64,000 nucleotides of DNA from the NCBI RefSeq assembly GCF_008727815.1, contig NZ_CP044230.1, forward strand, positions 170,001-234,000, given 5' to 3'. Shown in pieces: positions 47,681 to 56,572 of the stretch. Made by a program: the position numbers and the translations under genes. This DNA comes from Streptococcus sp. LPB0220 (GTDB lineage: Bacteria; Bacillota; Bacilli; Lactobacillales; Streptococcaceae). The notes under the pieces were generated by a model that worked only from the letters and a program-made list of their open reading frames with translations, ran no database searches and was not told the DNA's origin. Within the stretch, counting starts at the first letter, position 1. Each line of letters opens with the position of its first letter.

Positions 47681-48991
47681 ATGAAGACAAAAGAACATCA
47701 GTTGGATCTTCGTTGGCTAGAAGCCTATCGTTCCCAAGATCCACATTTCGGCTTGGAGCGCATGGAAGCTCTCTTGGCTTTGAGAGGAAATCCTCACCTA
47801 GACTGTCGGGTCATTCATGTTGCGGGGACCAATGGCAAAGGCTCTGCCATTGCTACCTTGTCCCAACTCTTGAGGCAGGCAGGTTTACGAGTTGGAGTCT
47901 TTACCTCTCCTTATCTGATCCATTACAATGACCAAATCACCATTAATGGCGAAGCCATTTCAGATCAAGACCTGCAAACCTACCTGGATAGTTACCAGCA
48001 GCTCCTGCAAGCTGAACAATCAAAGGCCGTCTTTCAAGGTTTGACTGAATTTGAAGTGATGACGGCCATTGCCTATGATTATTTTGCTCATGAGGAGCTG
48101 GATTATGTGATCATGGAAGTCGGTATGGGGGGACGACTAGACAGTACCAATGTTTGTCAGCCTGTTCTGACGGCGATCACTTCGATTGGTTTGGATCATG
48201 TCGCCCTTCTTGGGCCAGATCTGGCTTCCATCGCCCGTGAAAAGGCTGGTATCATTAAGCCAGGAATTCCTCTGGTTCTAGGGAAATTAGAAGCAGAAGC
48301 CAGCCAAGTCATTGAAGGTATTGCGATTCAGAAGCAGGCACCGATAACAGCCTATGACAGAGATTACCAAGTTGAGCTAGAGGCCTCTTGTCTATCAGGC
48401 CAATCCTTTTCTTATCACAGTTCCAAAAGAGAAAAGGCTCCCTATCAAGTAGCGCTCTTAGGTCATCACCAGGCTAGAAATGCAGCTCTTGCGATCAGTA
48501 TCTGTGATGTACTTTTTGAAAGAGAAGGGCGTGAACTCTTGTCAAGAGAGTTAGTGGATGAGGCCTTGCATCAAGTCGTCTGGCCTGGCAGGATGGAAGT
48601 GGTCTCGCAAAATCCCATGATCTTGCTAGATGGGGCCCATAACCCCCACGCCGTTGCGCCTTTGATCGCAAGTCTTCGGGAACTTTTTCCAGGTCAAAAA
48701 AAGACCATTCTTTTTACCTGCATCCGGACCAAAGCCTTAGAAGAGATGCTCATTCAGTGGCAGAAACTAGAAAATAGTCGCTTGATCCTCACGAGCTTTG
48801 AAGATCCAAGAGCCTATTCTCAAGAAGAGATAAGAGCTGCTGCGAAAAACCATCAGCTTGAGGAAGTCAACTGGCAAGAGTTTCTACAAAACTGGCAAGC
48901 TGGAGATGATGAGCTCCTCATTGTAACGGGATCGCTCTATTTCCTTAGCCAGGTACGACCTTATTTATTAAAAACAGAAAAATCCAACTAG
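47681..48991 (+). CDS. folC: dihydrofolate/folylpolyglutamate synthase
   Basis: Mur-ligase family enzyme of 436 residues adding glutamate to dihydropteroate and folates. P-loop [11 protein letters not shown] (about 46-56), [12 protein letters not shown] (about 147-158) and C-terminal [11 protein letters not shown] begins directly after the folP stop, indicating coupling. Corresponds to pneumococcal sulB. Confidence 0.95.
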   Translation: MKTKEHQLDLRWLEAYRSQDPHFGLERMEALLALRGNPHLDCRVIHVAGTNGKGSAIATLSQLLRQAGLRVGVFTSPYLIHYNDQITINGEAISDQDLQTYLDSYQQLLQAEQSKAVFQGLTEFEVMTAIAYDYFAHEELDYVIMEVGMGGRLDSTNVCQPVLTAITSIGLDHVALLGPDLASIAREKAGIIKPGIPLVLGKLEAEASQVIEGIAIQKQAPITAYDRDYQVELEASCLSGQSFSYHSSKREKAPYQVALLGHHQARNAALAISICDVLFEREGRELLSRELVDEALHQVVWPGRMEVVSQNPMILLDGAHNPHAVAPLIASLRELFPGQKKTILFTCIRTKALEEMLIQWQKLENSRLILTSFEDPRAYSQEEIRAAAKNHQLEEVNWQEFLQNWQAGDDELLIVTGSLYFLSQVRPYLLKTEKSN

Positions 48992-48999
48992 GAGATGAT

Positions 49000-49554
49000 A
49001 TGGATACAAAGAAAATTGAAGAAGCAGTAAAAATGATCATCGAGGCAGTCGGTGAAGATGAGAACCGTGAGGGGCTTCAAGAAACCCCGTCCCGCATTGC
49101 CAAGATGTACCAAGAAATCTTTTCAGGACTAGGGCAGACAGCAGAAGAGCACCTGTCTAAATCATTTGAAATCATTGATAACAATATGGTGGTTGAGAAG
49201 GATATTTTCTTCCATTCCATGTGTGAGCATCACTTTTTACCGTTTTATGGAAAAGTGCACATTGCCTACATTCCAAATGGCCGTGTTGCTGGGCTTTCAA
49301 AACTGGCTCGTACGGTCGAAGTTTATGCTAAAAAACCACAGATTCAGGAACGTTTGACGGTAGAAATCGCAGATGCCTTGATGGAATATCTTGGAGCGCA
49401 AGGTGCCCTTGTCTGGGTAGAAGCAGAGCATATGTGTATGAACATGCGGGGTGTCCGTAAACCTGGGACCGCTACAGTGACAACTGCTGCGCGTGGACTG
49501 CTTGCGACAGATAAAGACTTAAAAAATGAAGCCTATAAACTCATGGGCCACTAA
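49000..49554 (+). CDS. folE: GTP cyclohydrolase I
   Basis: First enzyme of pterin synthesis, 184 residues. Zinc ligands in CEHHFLPF (Cys-His-His) and the later [13 protein letters not shown]; helical N-terminal part with [16 protein letters not shown]. Corresponds to pneumococcal sulC. Confidence 0.96.
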   Translation: MDTKKIEEAVKMIIEAVGEDENREGLQETPSRIAKMYQEIFSGLGQTAEEHLSKSFEIIDNNMVVEKDIFFHSMCEHHFLPFYGKVHIAYIPNGRVAGLSKLARTVEVYAKKPQIQERLTVEIADALMEYLGAQGALVWVEAEHMCMNMRGVRKPGTATVTTAARGLLATDKDLKNEAYKLMGH

Positions 49555-49579
49555 TGGCTGGCTATAAGAGGTGAACAGA

Positions 49580-50389
49580 GTGGATCAATTACGGATCAAG
49601 GACTTAGAGGTATACGCCTATCACGGTGTTTTCCCAGCAGAAAAAGAATTAGGACAACGCTTTGTCCTAGACCTATGGGTAGATTATGAGATGACTCGTG
49701 CTGCCCGCACAGGTGATTTGGAAGCTTCGATCCATTATGGGATCTTGGCGGAACAGTTGACCGAGTGGATGCAGGCAGAAAAGATCGATCTGATTGAAAC
49801 GGTGGCCTTTCAGTTGGTGCAAAAGATTTTCGAAAGCTATGCCTTTGTAGAAAAAGTTCGTCTGGAGTTAAAAAAACCTTGGGCTCCTGTTCCCTTGCCA
49901 TTAGAGACTTGTTCGGTGACAATCGAACGGGAGAAAAAACGGGCCTTTATTGGGCTTGGCACCAATATGGGAGATAAACAACTGCAACTAGAGACGGCGC
50001 TAGAAAAACTCAAGGATCGAGGCATTCGCCTTCTTCAGACATCCACAAGGATTGAAACAGAACCTTGGGGAGGAGTGGAGCAGGACACCTTTTTGAATCA
50101 GGTGGCAGAGGTTGAAACCTGGATGACCCCAGAGGATTTATTAGAGACCTTACTGGCCATTGAGCAGGAAATGGGGCGTGTCCGTGAGATCAAGTGGGGG
50201 CCACGTGTGATCGATCTAGATCTGCTCTATATGGAGGACACCATTTGTTACAGTCCTAGCCTGATATTACCGCATCCTTATGTGGCAGAACGTGCCTTTG
50301 TCCTAGAGTCTTTGAATGAAATTGCTCCTCATTTTGTGGACCCTGTTCAAAGAAAGCCCATTCGCCAATTATGGGAGGCTGTCAAATAG
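49580..50389 (+). CDS. sulD: bifunctional dihydroneopterin aldolase / HPPK (FolB-FolK)
   Basis: Fusion of 269 residues making the pterin pyrophosphate used by FolP. FolB domain 1-118 ([19 protein letters not shown]), FolK domain 119-269 ([19 protein letters not shown], then [12 protein letters not shown]). GTG 49580 lies 8 bases after AAGAGG and gives the [10 protein letters not shown] start of pneumococcal SulD; GTG 49571 inside the ribosome site is unlikely. Last gene of the operon. Confidence 0.93.
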   Translation: MDQLRIKDLEVYAYHGVFPAEKELGQRFVLDLWVDYEMTRAARTGDLEASIHYGILAEQLTEWMQAEKIDLIETVAFQLVQKIFESYAFVEKVRLELKKPWAPVPLPLETCSVTIEREKKRAFIGLGTNMGDKQLQLETALEKLKDRGIRLLQTSTRIETEPWGGVEQDTFLNQVAEVETWMTPEDLLETLLAIEQEMGRVREIKWGPRVIDLDLLYMEDTICYSPSLILPHPYVAERAFVLESLNEIAPHFVDPVQRKPIRQLWEAVK

Positions 50390-50410
50390 TCCCTCTTCTT
50401 TGCATCATAA

Positions 50411-50438
50411 AAAAACAATCCCTATTCGAGGGATTGTT
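50411..50438 (-). terminator. terminator for leftward transcripts (DUF1846 gene)
   Basis: AACAATCCCT-ATTCG-AGGGATTGTT; the A-run at 50408-50415 is a T-run on the minus strand. It lies 22 bases after sulD, far from the gene it should end. Confidence 0.75.
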
Positions 50439-50521
50439 GAGAGCGTAGAGAAACGAATCTTTAATAAAATCTAATCAATTCTTTAAAAATTATACTCGTT
50501 ATAGTTATTCAATCATATTCT

Positions 50522-50682
50522 GAAACTTTCCGCCGTGAGAAAAGTGCCTGAAACGACTCAGTTTCAGGCACTCGGAATTATTGGGACCTTAGGCTCAATA
50601 ATTAGTCATGGAACTTCGTAGAAGTTCGCTGACGTCCGTACTCGCCTAAGGAAAGTTTTTTAAGAAGACTTTGTCTTCAATC
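50522..50682. repeat. hairpin-rich dispersed repeat
   Basis: Bounded by GAAACTTTCC (50522-50531) and GGAAAGTTTT (50650-50659). It contains perfect hairpins AGTGCCTGAAAC/GTTTCAGGCACT (50543-50572), AATTATTG/CAATAATT (50576-50603), GAACTTC-GTA-GAAGTTC (50611-50627) and GAAGAC-TTT-GTCTTC (50664-50678). Its right 45 bases match 21620-21663 in reverse; its left 18 match 52377-52394 in reverse. No coding sequence. Confidence 0.75.
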
Positions 50683-50684
50683 TG

Positions 50685-50713
50685 AACAATTCCTAAAACA
50701 GGGATTGTTTTTG
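50685..50713 (+). terminator. terminator for rightward transcripts (folate operon)
   Basis: AACAATTCCT-AAAAC-AGGGATTGTT followed by TTT. Its right arm forms a 13-bp perfect inverted repeat with the left terminator (50411-50423). Confidence 0.78.
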
Positions 50714-50724
50714 TTTGTCTGAGT

Positions 50725-52209
50725 TTATTTACGATACAAGCGATCGTATTGGTAGACAGGGTCCATGGTGACGTTGATGCCGAGCTTGCGAAGGACATTC
50801 TTGTCTTCGTCTGTCAGCATCACGGTTGAGTGGGCTTCGCTACCTTTCAACTTGCCTAATTCTTGCATAGCAAGCTTAGCATCTTCGTTGCTCATGGCTG
50901 TAATGGCCAGGGCGATGAGGATCTCGTTTGAGTGAAGACGAGGGTTACGGCTACCCAAATGATTGATCTTCAAGCCTTGGATAGGTTGGACGTATTCTGG
51001 CTCGATTAATTTGGTTTCTTTATCAATATGCGCCAATTTCTTGATCGCATTGATCAAGAGGGCTGCCGTTGGACCAAAGAGATCAGAGGTTTTTCCGGTC
51101 ACCATCTCGCCGTTTGGCAATTCAAGGGCCAAGGCTGGCTCCCCTGTTTCTTCTTCTTTCTGACGAGCAAGCACGGTCACTTTCCGGTCATTTGGAGTAA
51201 TGCCCAAATCATTCATCAAGAGCTCAATCTTCTTGACAGCTCCTTCACCGACACGCTCTGCTTTAACATCCAAGATTGTTTGGTAATAGCGACGGATGAT
51301 TTCTTGTTGGGAAGCTTCAATCGCAGCGTCATTGTCCACAATGGCAAAGCCAACCATGTTGACGCCCATGTCTGTTGGAGAAGCGTAAGGAGAGGTTCCT
51401 AAGATGCGTTCCAACATGCGCTTCAAGACAGGGAAGATTTCGATATCGCGGTTGTAATTGACCGTTGTTTCCCCGTAGGTTTGGAGGTGGAAAGGATCGA
51501 TCATATTGACATCGTCTAGATCTGCAGTCGCTGCTTCATAAGCCAAGTTGACTGGGTGGTGCAAAGGAAGATTCCATACTGGGAAGGTTTCAAACTTAGC
51601 ATAACCGGATTTGATCCCATTTAATTGGTCATGGTACATATTGGACATACAAGTTGCCAGCTTACCAGAACCAGGGCCAGGAGCTGTCACAACGACCAAA
51701 TTGCGACTAGTTTTGATGTAGTCATTTTTCCCCATCCCTTCAGGAGAGATGATGTGGTCCATGTCGGTCGGATAGCCCTTGATCGGATAGTGGAGATAAG
51801 AGGCGATCCCGCTCTTATCCAGTTGTTTGCGAAAGGCATCTGCTGCAGCTTGTCCAGCATATTGGGTGATCACGACAGAGCCCACAAAGATCCCTAATTC
51901 ATTGAATTTGTCGATCAAGCGTAGCACTTCTTGGTCATAAGAAATTCCTAGGTCTCCACGGGCTTTTGAGTGCTCAATGTTGTTGGCGTTGATGGCAATG
52001 ACAATTTCCACCTGGTCGCGCAATTCTTGGAGCAGCTTGATCTTATTGTCTGGTTCGTATCCAGGGAGGACACGAGCAGCGTGGAAGTCTTCTAACATCT
52101 TACCACCAAATTCAAGGTAGAGCTTGCCATCGAATTGATTGATCCGCTCAATAATGTGGTCACGTTGCAAGTTCAAATACTTTTCAGAACTAAAAGCTTG
52201 TTTTTTCAT
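50725..52209 (-). CDS. DUF1846 family protein
   Basis: Conserved protein of 494 residues, DUF1846/UPF0371 family. ATG 52209 ([20 protein letters not shown]) follows AGGAG; a frame 15 codons longer lacks a ribosome site. Conserved patches: [42 protein letters not shown] (a P-loop-like stretch) and [20 protein letters not shown]. Structures of the family suggest nucleotide binding, but the reaction is unknown to me. Soluble. Single gene converging on the folate operon. Confidence 0.88.
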   Translation of the reverse strand: MKKQAFSSEKYLNLQRDHIIERINQFDGKLYLEFGGKMLEDFHAARVLPGYEPDNKIKLLQELRDQVEIVIAINANNIEHSKARGDLGISYDQEVLRLIDKFNELGIFVGSVVITQYAGQAAADAFRKQLDKSGIASYLHYPIKGYPTDMDHIISPEGMGKNDYIKTSRNLVVVTAPGPGSGKLATCMSNMYHDQLNGIKSGYAKFETFPVWNLPLHHPVNLAYEAATADLDDVNMIDPFHLQTYGETTVNYNRDIEIFPVLKRMLERILGTSPYASPTDMGVNMVGFAIVDNDAAIEASQQEIIRRYYQTILDVKAERVGEGAVKKIELLMNDLGITPNDRKVTVLARQKEEETGEPALALELPNGEMVTGKTSDLFGPTAALLINAIKKLAHIDKETKLIEPEYVQPIQGLKINHLGSRNPRLHSNEILIALAITAMSNEDAKLAMQELGKLKGSEAHSTVMLTDEDKNVLRKLGINVTMDPVYQYDRLYRK

Positions 52210-52292
52210 GTAAAACTCCTGCATATAAGGAAAGGGCCTGCTACACAGAATCAAGGATGAGTGTTCAGTTCCCTACCATTTCATTCTTTCAT

Positions 52293-52301
52293 ATTATATC
52301 A
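52293..52301 (-). promoter_or_regulatory. promoter of the DUF1846 gene
   Basis: Extended -10 TGATATAAT on the minus strand, 84 bases before the ATG. No clear -35. Confidence 0.6.
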
Positions 52302-52333
52302 GAAAAGCGATGGAAGATAAAATATTCTAAGAT

Positions 52334-52394
52334 ACTTTCCATAGGGAAGTGTGGATGCCAAAGAGCTCAATGGTGACTCACGGTGGAAAGTTTC
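52334..52394. repeat. short member of the GAAACTTTCC repeat family
   Basis: ACTTTCC-ATAG-GGAAGT opens it, and CTCACGGTGGAAAGTTTC (52377-52394) closes it. The latter is the reverse complement, with one mismatch, of the left end of the element at 50522-50539. Confidence 0.55.
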
Positions 52395-52414
52395 CAAGAG
52401 AACCTTGTTTCCCT

Positions 52415-52439
52415 CCTAAAAAAGCCCCTTACGGGGCTT
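52415..52439 (-). terminator. pepA terminator
   Basis: Minus strand AAGCCCC-GTAA-GGGGCTT followed by TTTTTT (plus-strand A-run 52416-52421). Confidence 0.88.
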
Positions 52440-52453
52440 CAGATAGGATTTGC

Positions 52454-53518
52454 TTAATAGTGTTTGATCAGATCAACTGTAGAACGATCCAATTTCTTAA
52501 CCAATGCTTGCAAGAAGGCTTGCGCTTGCAAGAAATCATCCATGGCATAGAGGGTTTGGTGTGAGTGGATGTAACGTGCGCAGACACCGATGGTTGTTGA
52601 TGGGACTCCGCCGTTCTTCAAGTGTGCTGCACCTGCATCGGTACCACCTTTGGCACAATAGTATTGGAATTTAATGCCCGCTTCCTCAGCAGTTGTGAGC
52701 AAGAAGTCTTTCATATTTGGTAGCATGATGTGACCTGGATCGTAGAAGCGAAGCAGTGTTCCTTCACCAATCGCGCCCTGGTCCCCAAAGACATCCGCTG
52801 CTGGTGAACAGTCTACAGCAAGGAAGATTTCAGGATCAAATTTAGTAGTTGAGGTGTGGGCACCACGAAGTCCTACTTCTTCTTGAACGTTAGCCCCTAC
52901 ATAGAGTTCGTTGTTTAAGGCTTGTCCAGAAAGACTCTTGGCCAATTCGCTGACCATCAAGACGCCGTAGCGGTTATCCCATGCTTTGGAGATGACGTTT
53001 TTACCATTAGCAGTGAGAATCGCAGAGCTATCTGGAACCAAAGTATCTCCAGGACGGACCCCATAGCTTTCAGCTTCGGCTTTAGAGCTAAAGCCTGCAT
53101 CAAAGACGATGCCGCTAATGGCAGGTACGGTTGGTCCACCTGTTCCACGTGTCAAATGAGGAGGAACAGATCCGGAAATAGCAGGGTATTCACGTCCATC
53201 ACGTGTAAAGAGTTTGAAGCGTTGGCTGCTGACGACCATCGGATTCCAACCTCCGATTGGGACAACACGGAAAGTTCCGTCAGCTTTGATTTCGCTGATC
53301 ATAAAACCAACTTCGTCCATGTGGGCAGCTACTAAGATACGAGGAGCGTCGGCAGCTGTTGAGTGTTTGACTCCAAAGATCCCACCGAGACCATCTGTCA
53401 CGATTTCGTCCACATGAGGGGTCAATTGTTGGCGCAAATAATCCCGTACAGGAGCTTCATGACCTGAGATGGCAGGGATTTCAGTTACTTCTTTGATTTT
53501 AGAAAATAAATCAGTCAT
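52454..53518 (-). CDS. pepA: glutamyl aminopeptidase (M42 family)
   Basis: Cytosolic metallo-aminopeptidase of 354 residues removing N-terminal acidic residues. M42 motifs: VAAHMDEVGFMISEI (metal His, catalytic Asp), DNRYG (bridging Asp region), NVQEEVGLRGA (catalytic Glu pair), AVDCSPAAD, and a C-terminal HSHQTLY metal site. GAAGGTAACC upstream gives a weak ribosome site. Monocistronic. Confidence 0.95.
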   Translation of the reverse strand: MTDLFSKIKEVTEIPAISGHEAPVRDYLRQQLTPHVDEIVTDGLGGIFGVKHSTAADAPRILVAAHMDEVGFMISEIKADGTFRVVPIGGWNPMVVSSQRFKLFTRDGREYPAISGSVPPHLTRGTGGPTVPAISGIVFDAGFSSKAEAESYGVRPGDTLVPDSSAILTANGKNVISKAWDNRYGVLMVSELAKSLSGQALNNELYVGANVQEEVGLRGAHTSTTKFDPEIFLAVDCSPAADVFGDQGAIGEGTLLRFYDPGHIMLPNMKDFLLTTAEEAGIKFQYYCAKGGTDAGAAHLKNGGVPSTTIGVCARYIHSHQTLYAMDDFLQAQAFLQALVKKLDRSTVDLIKHY

Positions 53519-53625
53519 AGGTTACCTTCTTTCTGATGCTATTTTATCACTTTTTCTACAAGGATGGTAGCGTTATTATAGAAATCGGTCCCGAAAAACT
53601 GAAGGAGGAGATCCAGCCTAGACCA

Positions 53626-53661
53626 TTGTCCCTCTGCTTATTTTGTGTTACAATAGGCACT
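53626..53661 (+). promoter_or_regulatory. promoter of the DUF4651 gene, predicted leaderless
   Basis: TTGTCC (53626-53631), 17-base spacer, TACAAT (53649-53654) with TG extension, then 7 bases to the ATG. No ribosome binding site fits between. Confidence 0.62.
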
Positions 53662-53952
53662 ATGAAAGCTAAAAAAATTATTTTGTCTAGTCTGGCTGTA
53701 GCAAGTGCAGGAGCTCTTGCGGCCGGTGTTTATAAAATTGCCAAAGATCAAAAGCGTCTCCGTACTCAAGAAGAGTTGGTAGCAGAAGTACGGGAGCAAA
53801 TGGAAGCTATGGGGACGATTGCGACCTTGTATGTGGAACTCTACGAGTCTAGTGAAGAGCGTTTAGTAGGAGGCGTCATTTTTGAAGATGAGCGCCATTA
53901 CCGCTTTGTCTATGAGGATGGTCTTTTGCAGTACGAAGAGGAAAAACTATGA
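53662..53952 (+). CDS. DUF4651 family small membrane-anchored protein
   Basis: Protein of 96 residues: N-terminal helix KIILSSLAVASAGALAAGVY (about 5-24) anchoring it in the membrane, then a charged coiled part and a DUF4651-like C-terminus (IFEDERHYRFVYEDGLLQYE). ATG 53662 fits relatives and the promoter; upstream codons in frame have no usable start. Overlaps the thioredoxin gene by 4 bases. Function unknown, but its fixed pairing with a thioredoxin gene suggests a redox link. Confidence 0.82.
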   Translation: MKAKKIILSSLAVASAGALAAGVYKIAKDQKRLRTQEELVAEVREQMEAMGTIATLYVELYESSEERLVGGVIFEDERHYRFVYEDGLLQYEEEKL

Positions 53953-54266
53953 TTACACCAAATTCTCTAGAAGAAATTGCTTCTTATGTAGAGCAAGAGG
54001 GCAAGAAAGTCTTTGTCTTTTCAGCGGACTGGTGTGGGGATTGCCGTTATCTCAAGCCTTTTTTGCCGGAGATTGAGGCTGAAAATCCCGAATTTACCTT
54101 TATCTTAATTGACCGAGATGCCTATATGGATCTGGCGAAAGTCTGGGATGTTTATGGGATCCCTAGTTTGGTGGTTCTGGAAAAGGATAAGGAAATCGGA
54201 CGGTTTGTCAATCGGGATCGGAAAACTAAAGCCCAGATTACAGCATTCTTAGCAGGATTAAAATAG
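53949..54266 (+). CDS. thioredoxin-like protein
   Basis: Thioredoxin-fold protein of 105 residues with active site SADWCGDCRYL (Cys29 and Cys32) and cis-Pro in YGIPSLVVL. CGDC differs from the classic CGPC, pointing to altered redox potential. No signal peptide, cytoplasmic. Starts inside the DUF4651 gene (ATGA) and is followed after 9 bases by ytpR. Confidence 0.9.
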   Translation: MITPNSLEEIASYVEQEGKKVFVFSADWCGDCRYLKPFLPEIEAENPEFTFILIDRDAYMDLAKVWDVYGIPSLVVLEKDKEIGRFVNRDRKTKAQITAFLAGLK

Positions 54267-54275
54267 GAGAAGAAC

Positions 54276-54902
54276 ATGATTGTAACATACAACAAAGAAC
54301 AAGTCGGCGATGTATTGATGCTGACCTTGAAAAACAGTGGTGAAGCTAAGCTAGCGGTGGAGAGAAAAGGGAAGGTGGCTCGCGTTTACCGTGAGGACAA
54401 CCAAGAAACAGTTGCCTGGAATATCTTTGAACTCTCAACTATCTTTGCCGTAGAAGGCAAGGGCCAAGTCTTTTTGACAGATGAGCAAGTGGATCGTTTG
54501 AACCAAGAATTGGAAAGAGAAGGTTTTTCAGAACGCTTGGTCAATGATCGGGAACCAAAATTTGTGGTGGGAGAAATCCTTGAAATGGTGGCCCATTCAG
54601 ATAGTGACCACTTGAATATCTGCCAAGTAGCAGTTGGACCAGATAAGACAGTTCAGATTGTAGCAGGGGCTCCAAATGCGCGAGTGGGCCTCAAGACCAT
54701 TGTCGCTCTTCCAGGTGCTATGATGCCGGATGGCAGCTTAATTTTCCCAGGGGCTCTTCGTGGAGAAAAAAGCTATGGCATGATGTGCAGTCCGCGTGAA
54801 TTGCACTTGCCAAATGCTCCTCAAAAACGAGGTATTATTGAATTAGATGACGCAGAAGTAGCAGGGACACCTTTTGATCCTGCTCGTCACTGGCACGAAT
54901 AA
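54276..54902 (+). CDS. ytpR: YtpR family tRNA-binding protein
   Basis: Protein of 208 residues with an N-terminal DUF4479 domain and a C-terminal EMAP/PheT-type OB-fold tRNA-binding domain (about 90-200: VGEILEMVAHSDSDHLNICQ then GAPNARVGLKTIVALPGAMM and SYGMMCSPRELHL). Binds tRNA nonspecifically in relatives; exact function unknown. Last gene of the DUF4651-thioredoxin-ytpR group. Confidence 0.9.
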   Translation: MIVTYNKEQVGDVLMLTLKNSGEAKLAVERKGKVARVYREDNQETVAWNIFELSTIFAVEGKGQVFLTDEQVDRLNQELEREGFSERLVNDREPKFVVGEILEMVAHSDSDHLNICQVAVGPDKTVQIVAGAPNARVGLKTIVALPGAMMPDGSLIFPGALRGEKSYGMMCSPRELHLPNAPQKRGIIELDDAEVAGTPFDPARHWHE

Positions 54903-54910
54903 AGAGAAGA

Positions 54911-54942
54911 ATCTAGGATGTTTTGGATCCTAGATTTTTTTG
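54911..54942 (+). terminator. ytpR terminator
   Basis: ATCTAGGAT-GTTTTGG-ATCCTAGAT followed by T-run. Confidence 0.9.
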
Positions 54943-54976
54943 ATTTTGGTTTGTCACCTCCATTTTTTAAATTTTT

Positions 54977-54984
54977 TTCGAATA
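54977..54984 (+). promoter_or_regulatory. ComX cin-box of ssbB
   Basis: TTCGAATA behind a T-run, 20 bases before the ssbB start; same octamer and same distance as at comGA. Confidence 0.82.
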
Positions 54985-55003
54985 AATAGATAGGAGGTAA
55001 ATG

Positions 55004-55399
55004 ATGTATAATAAAGTTATTTTAATCGGTCGCTTAGTGGCGGCCCCAGAATTGCATAAAACCAGCACAGACAAATCCGTTGCCCGAGTGACCGTTGCGG
55101 TCAATCGTCGCTACAAGGACCAAAACGGGGAGCGAGAGACTGATTTTGTCAATGTCGTTGTCTGGGGGAAATTGGCTGAAACCATGGCTAGTTATGCCAG
55201 CAAAGGGAGTTTGATCTCTTTGGATGGAGAGATTCGGACGCGCCGCTACGAGAAAAATGGCATCATGCAGTATGTGACAGAGGTCCTCTGCCAAAGTTTT
55301 CAGTTATTAGAGAGCCGCGCTCAGCGAGCGATGCGTGAAAATGGTGGAACGGGAGATTTAGCCGACATCATTTTAGAGGAGGAAGATCTTCCTTTTTAG
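55004..55399 (+). CDS. ssbB: SsbB, competence-induced single-strand DNA-binding protein
   Basis: Single-strand binding protein of 131 residues: OB-fold (1-105, MYNKVILIGRLVAAPELHKT) and a short acidic end LEEEDLPF that contacts partner proteins. Much shorter than housekeeping SSB, as expected for SsbB, which stores incoming transforming DNA. AGGAGG precedes two adjacent ATGs; 55004 matches pneumococcal SsbB, 55001 is possible. Late competence gene. Confidence 0.93.
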   Translation: MYNKVILIGRLVAAPELHKTSTDKSVARVTVAVNRRYKDQNGERETDFVNVVVWGKLAETMASYASKGSLISLDGEIRTRRYEKNGIMQYVTEVLCQSFQLLESRAQRAMRENGGTGDLADIILEEEDLPF

Positions 55400-55411
55400 A
55401 AACAAAAAAAG

Positions 55412-55441
55412 AAAGCTGGTTCGTTTATAGACCAGCTTTTT
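55412..55441 (+). terminator. ssbB terminator
   Basis: AAAGCTGGT-(10)-ACCAGCTTT followed by TT. Confidence 0.9.
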
Positions 55442-55529
55442 TGATACTTGCTAGGGATTTCATTCGGGAACTACTCTTTTTAAAATGAATCAAAAATATG
55501 CATCTGTACAATAAAAGCCAGCACTTTTC

Positions 55530-55557
55530 TTGAAAAAGTAGTAAAATAAAGTAATAT
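55530..55557 (+). promoter_or_regulatory. candidate promoter of the sensor operon
   Basis: TTGAAA (55530-55535), 16 bases, TAATAT (55552-55557), about 30 bases before the TTG start of the first binding protein. Confidence 0.5.
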
Positions 55558-55588
55558 ATATTCAAAATTTTCAGAAAAGGAACGGAGT

Positions 55589-56572
55589 TTGAAGGGGAAA
55601 GAAGAAAGAAAAGAACGGTTGAAATGGCTGATAAAACGGGTTTTACTGGTGATTCCAGTGGCCTGCATCCTCTTGTGGATCTATGCCGTTTGTCAAACCA
55701 GTAGCATCAAGGATCAGACCAAGATCGGTGTCACCTATATGACCATGAACAATGAGTTCTATAAAAGTATTCATTCGGAAATTAGTCGGATTGCCGATGA
55801 GAAAGGGGCTCTTGTATCTGTCCGAGATCCAGAATTGGACGAAAAAAGGCAGAGCCAGCAGATCGATGATTTTTGCGCTCAAAAGGTAAATGTGATTGTG
55901 ATTAATCCGGTCAAAGGGGATAGTCAGCCCATTTTAAGAGCTCTTAAAAAAGCTAGAAAACAAGGAATTAAGATTATTGCAGTTGATACCCAGCTCAAGC
56001 ATTTTAAGCCGGATGCCAGCATTGTCTCTGATAACTACCAAGCAGGAGTCTTGATTGCGAAAGAGTTGATGAAACGCTCTTCAAATGCTCGTATTTTGCT
56101 CTTGGAGCATAAGGGGACTGTTTCGGCAGATACGCGGATACAGGGATTTAAGGATACCATCAAAGGACATGGCTCTTATCAGATCATCTCGGAACTAGAA
56201 ACCAAGGGGCAGACGGAGATCGCCATGCCTGCTGTCCGTAAGTTCTTGCAGTCAGGGGGAAATATCGATACACTAGTCGCCCTGAATGACCGCTCAGCTA
56301 TAGGAGCTTTAGCGGCCATCAAGGAGCAAGGAATCACCCACCCCATTGCGATCTATGGGATTGATGGCTCACCAGATATGAAAGCCTTGCTGCACTCGAC
56401 AGATGATGTCGTGGGAACCGTTGCCCAGTCTCCGTTGAAGATGGGAGACCGCGTGATGGAGGTCATCCAAGATATGGCTGATGGGAAGAGCTACCAAAAA
56501 GAAATAACCATTCCGGTTCAAATGATGACAAAGGAAAACATCGATCAATTTGATGTGAATGGGTGGCAGTAA
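55589..56572 (+). CDS. membrane-anchored sugar-binding protein, RbsB/LacI-type fold
   Basis: Protein of 327 residues: one N-terminal membrane helix (about 14-35, VLLVIPVACILLWIYAVC) and a periplasmic-binding type I domain (about 40-325) like RbsB (KIGVTYMTMNNEFYKSIHSE, VNVIVINPVKGD, VSDNYQAGVLIAKELM). The Cys after the helix is preceded by AV, not a lipobox, so it stays as a signal anchor. TTG start behind GGAACGGAG. No permease or ATPase is nearby; the next genes encode a kinase and regulator, so it is more likely a sensor subunit than a transport protein. Ligand unknown, probably a sugar. Confidence 0.85.
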   Translation: MKGKEERKERLKWLIKRVLLVIPVACILLWIYAVCQTSSIKDQTKIGVTYMTMNNEFYKSIHSEISRIADEKGALVSVRDPELDEKRQSQQIDDFCAQKVNVIVINPVKGDSQPILRALKKARKQGIKIIAVDTQLKHFKPDASIVSDNYQAGVLIAKELMKRSSNARILLLEHKGTVSADTRIQGFKDTIKGHGSYQIISELETKGQTEIAMPAVRKFLQSGGNIDTLVALNDRSAIGALAAIKEQGITHPIAIYGIDGSPDMKALLHSTDDVVGTVAQSPLKMGDRVMEVIQDMADGKSYQKEITIPVQMMTKENIDQFDVNGWQ

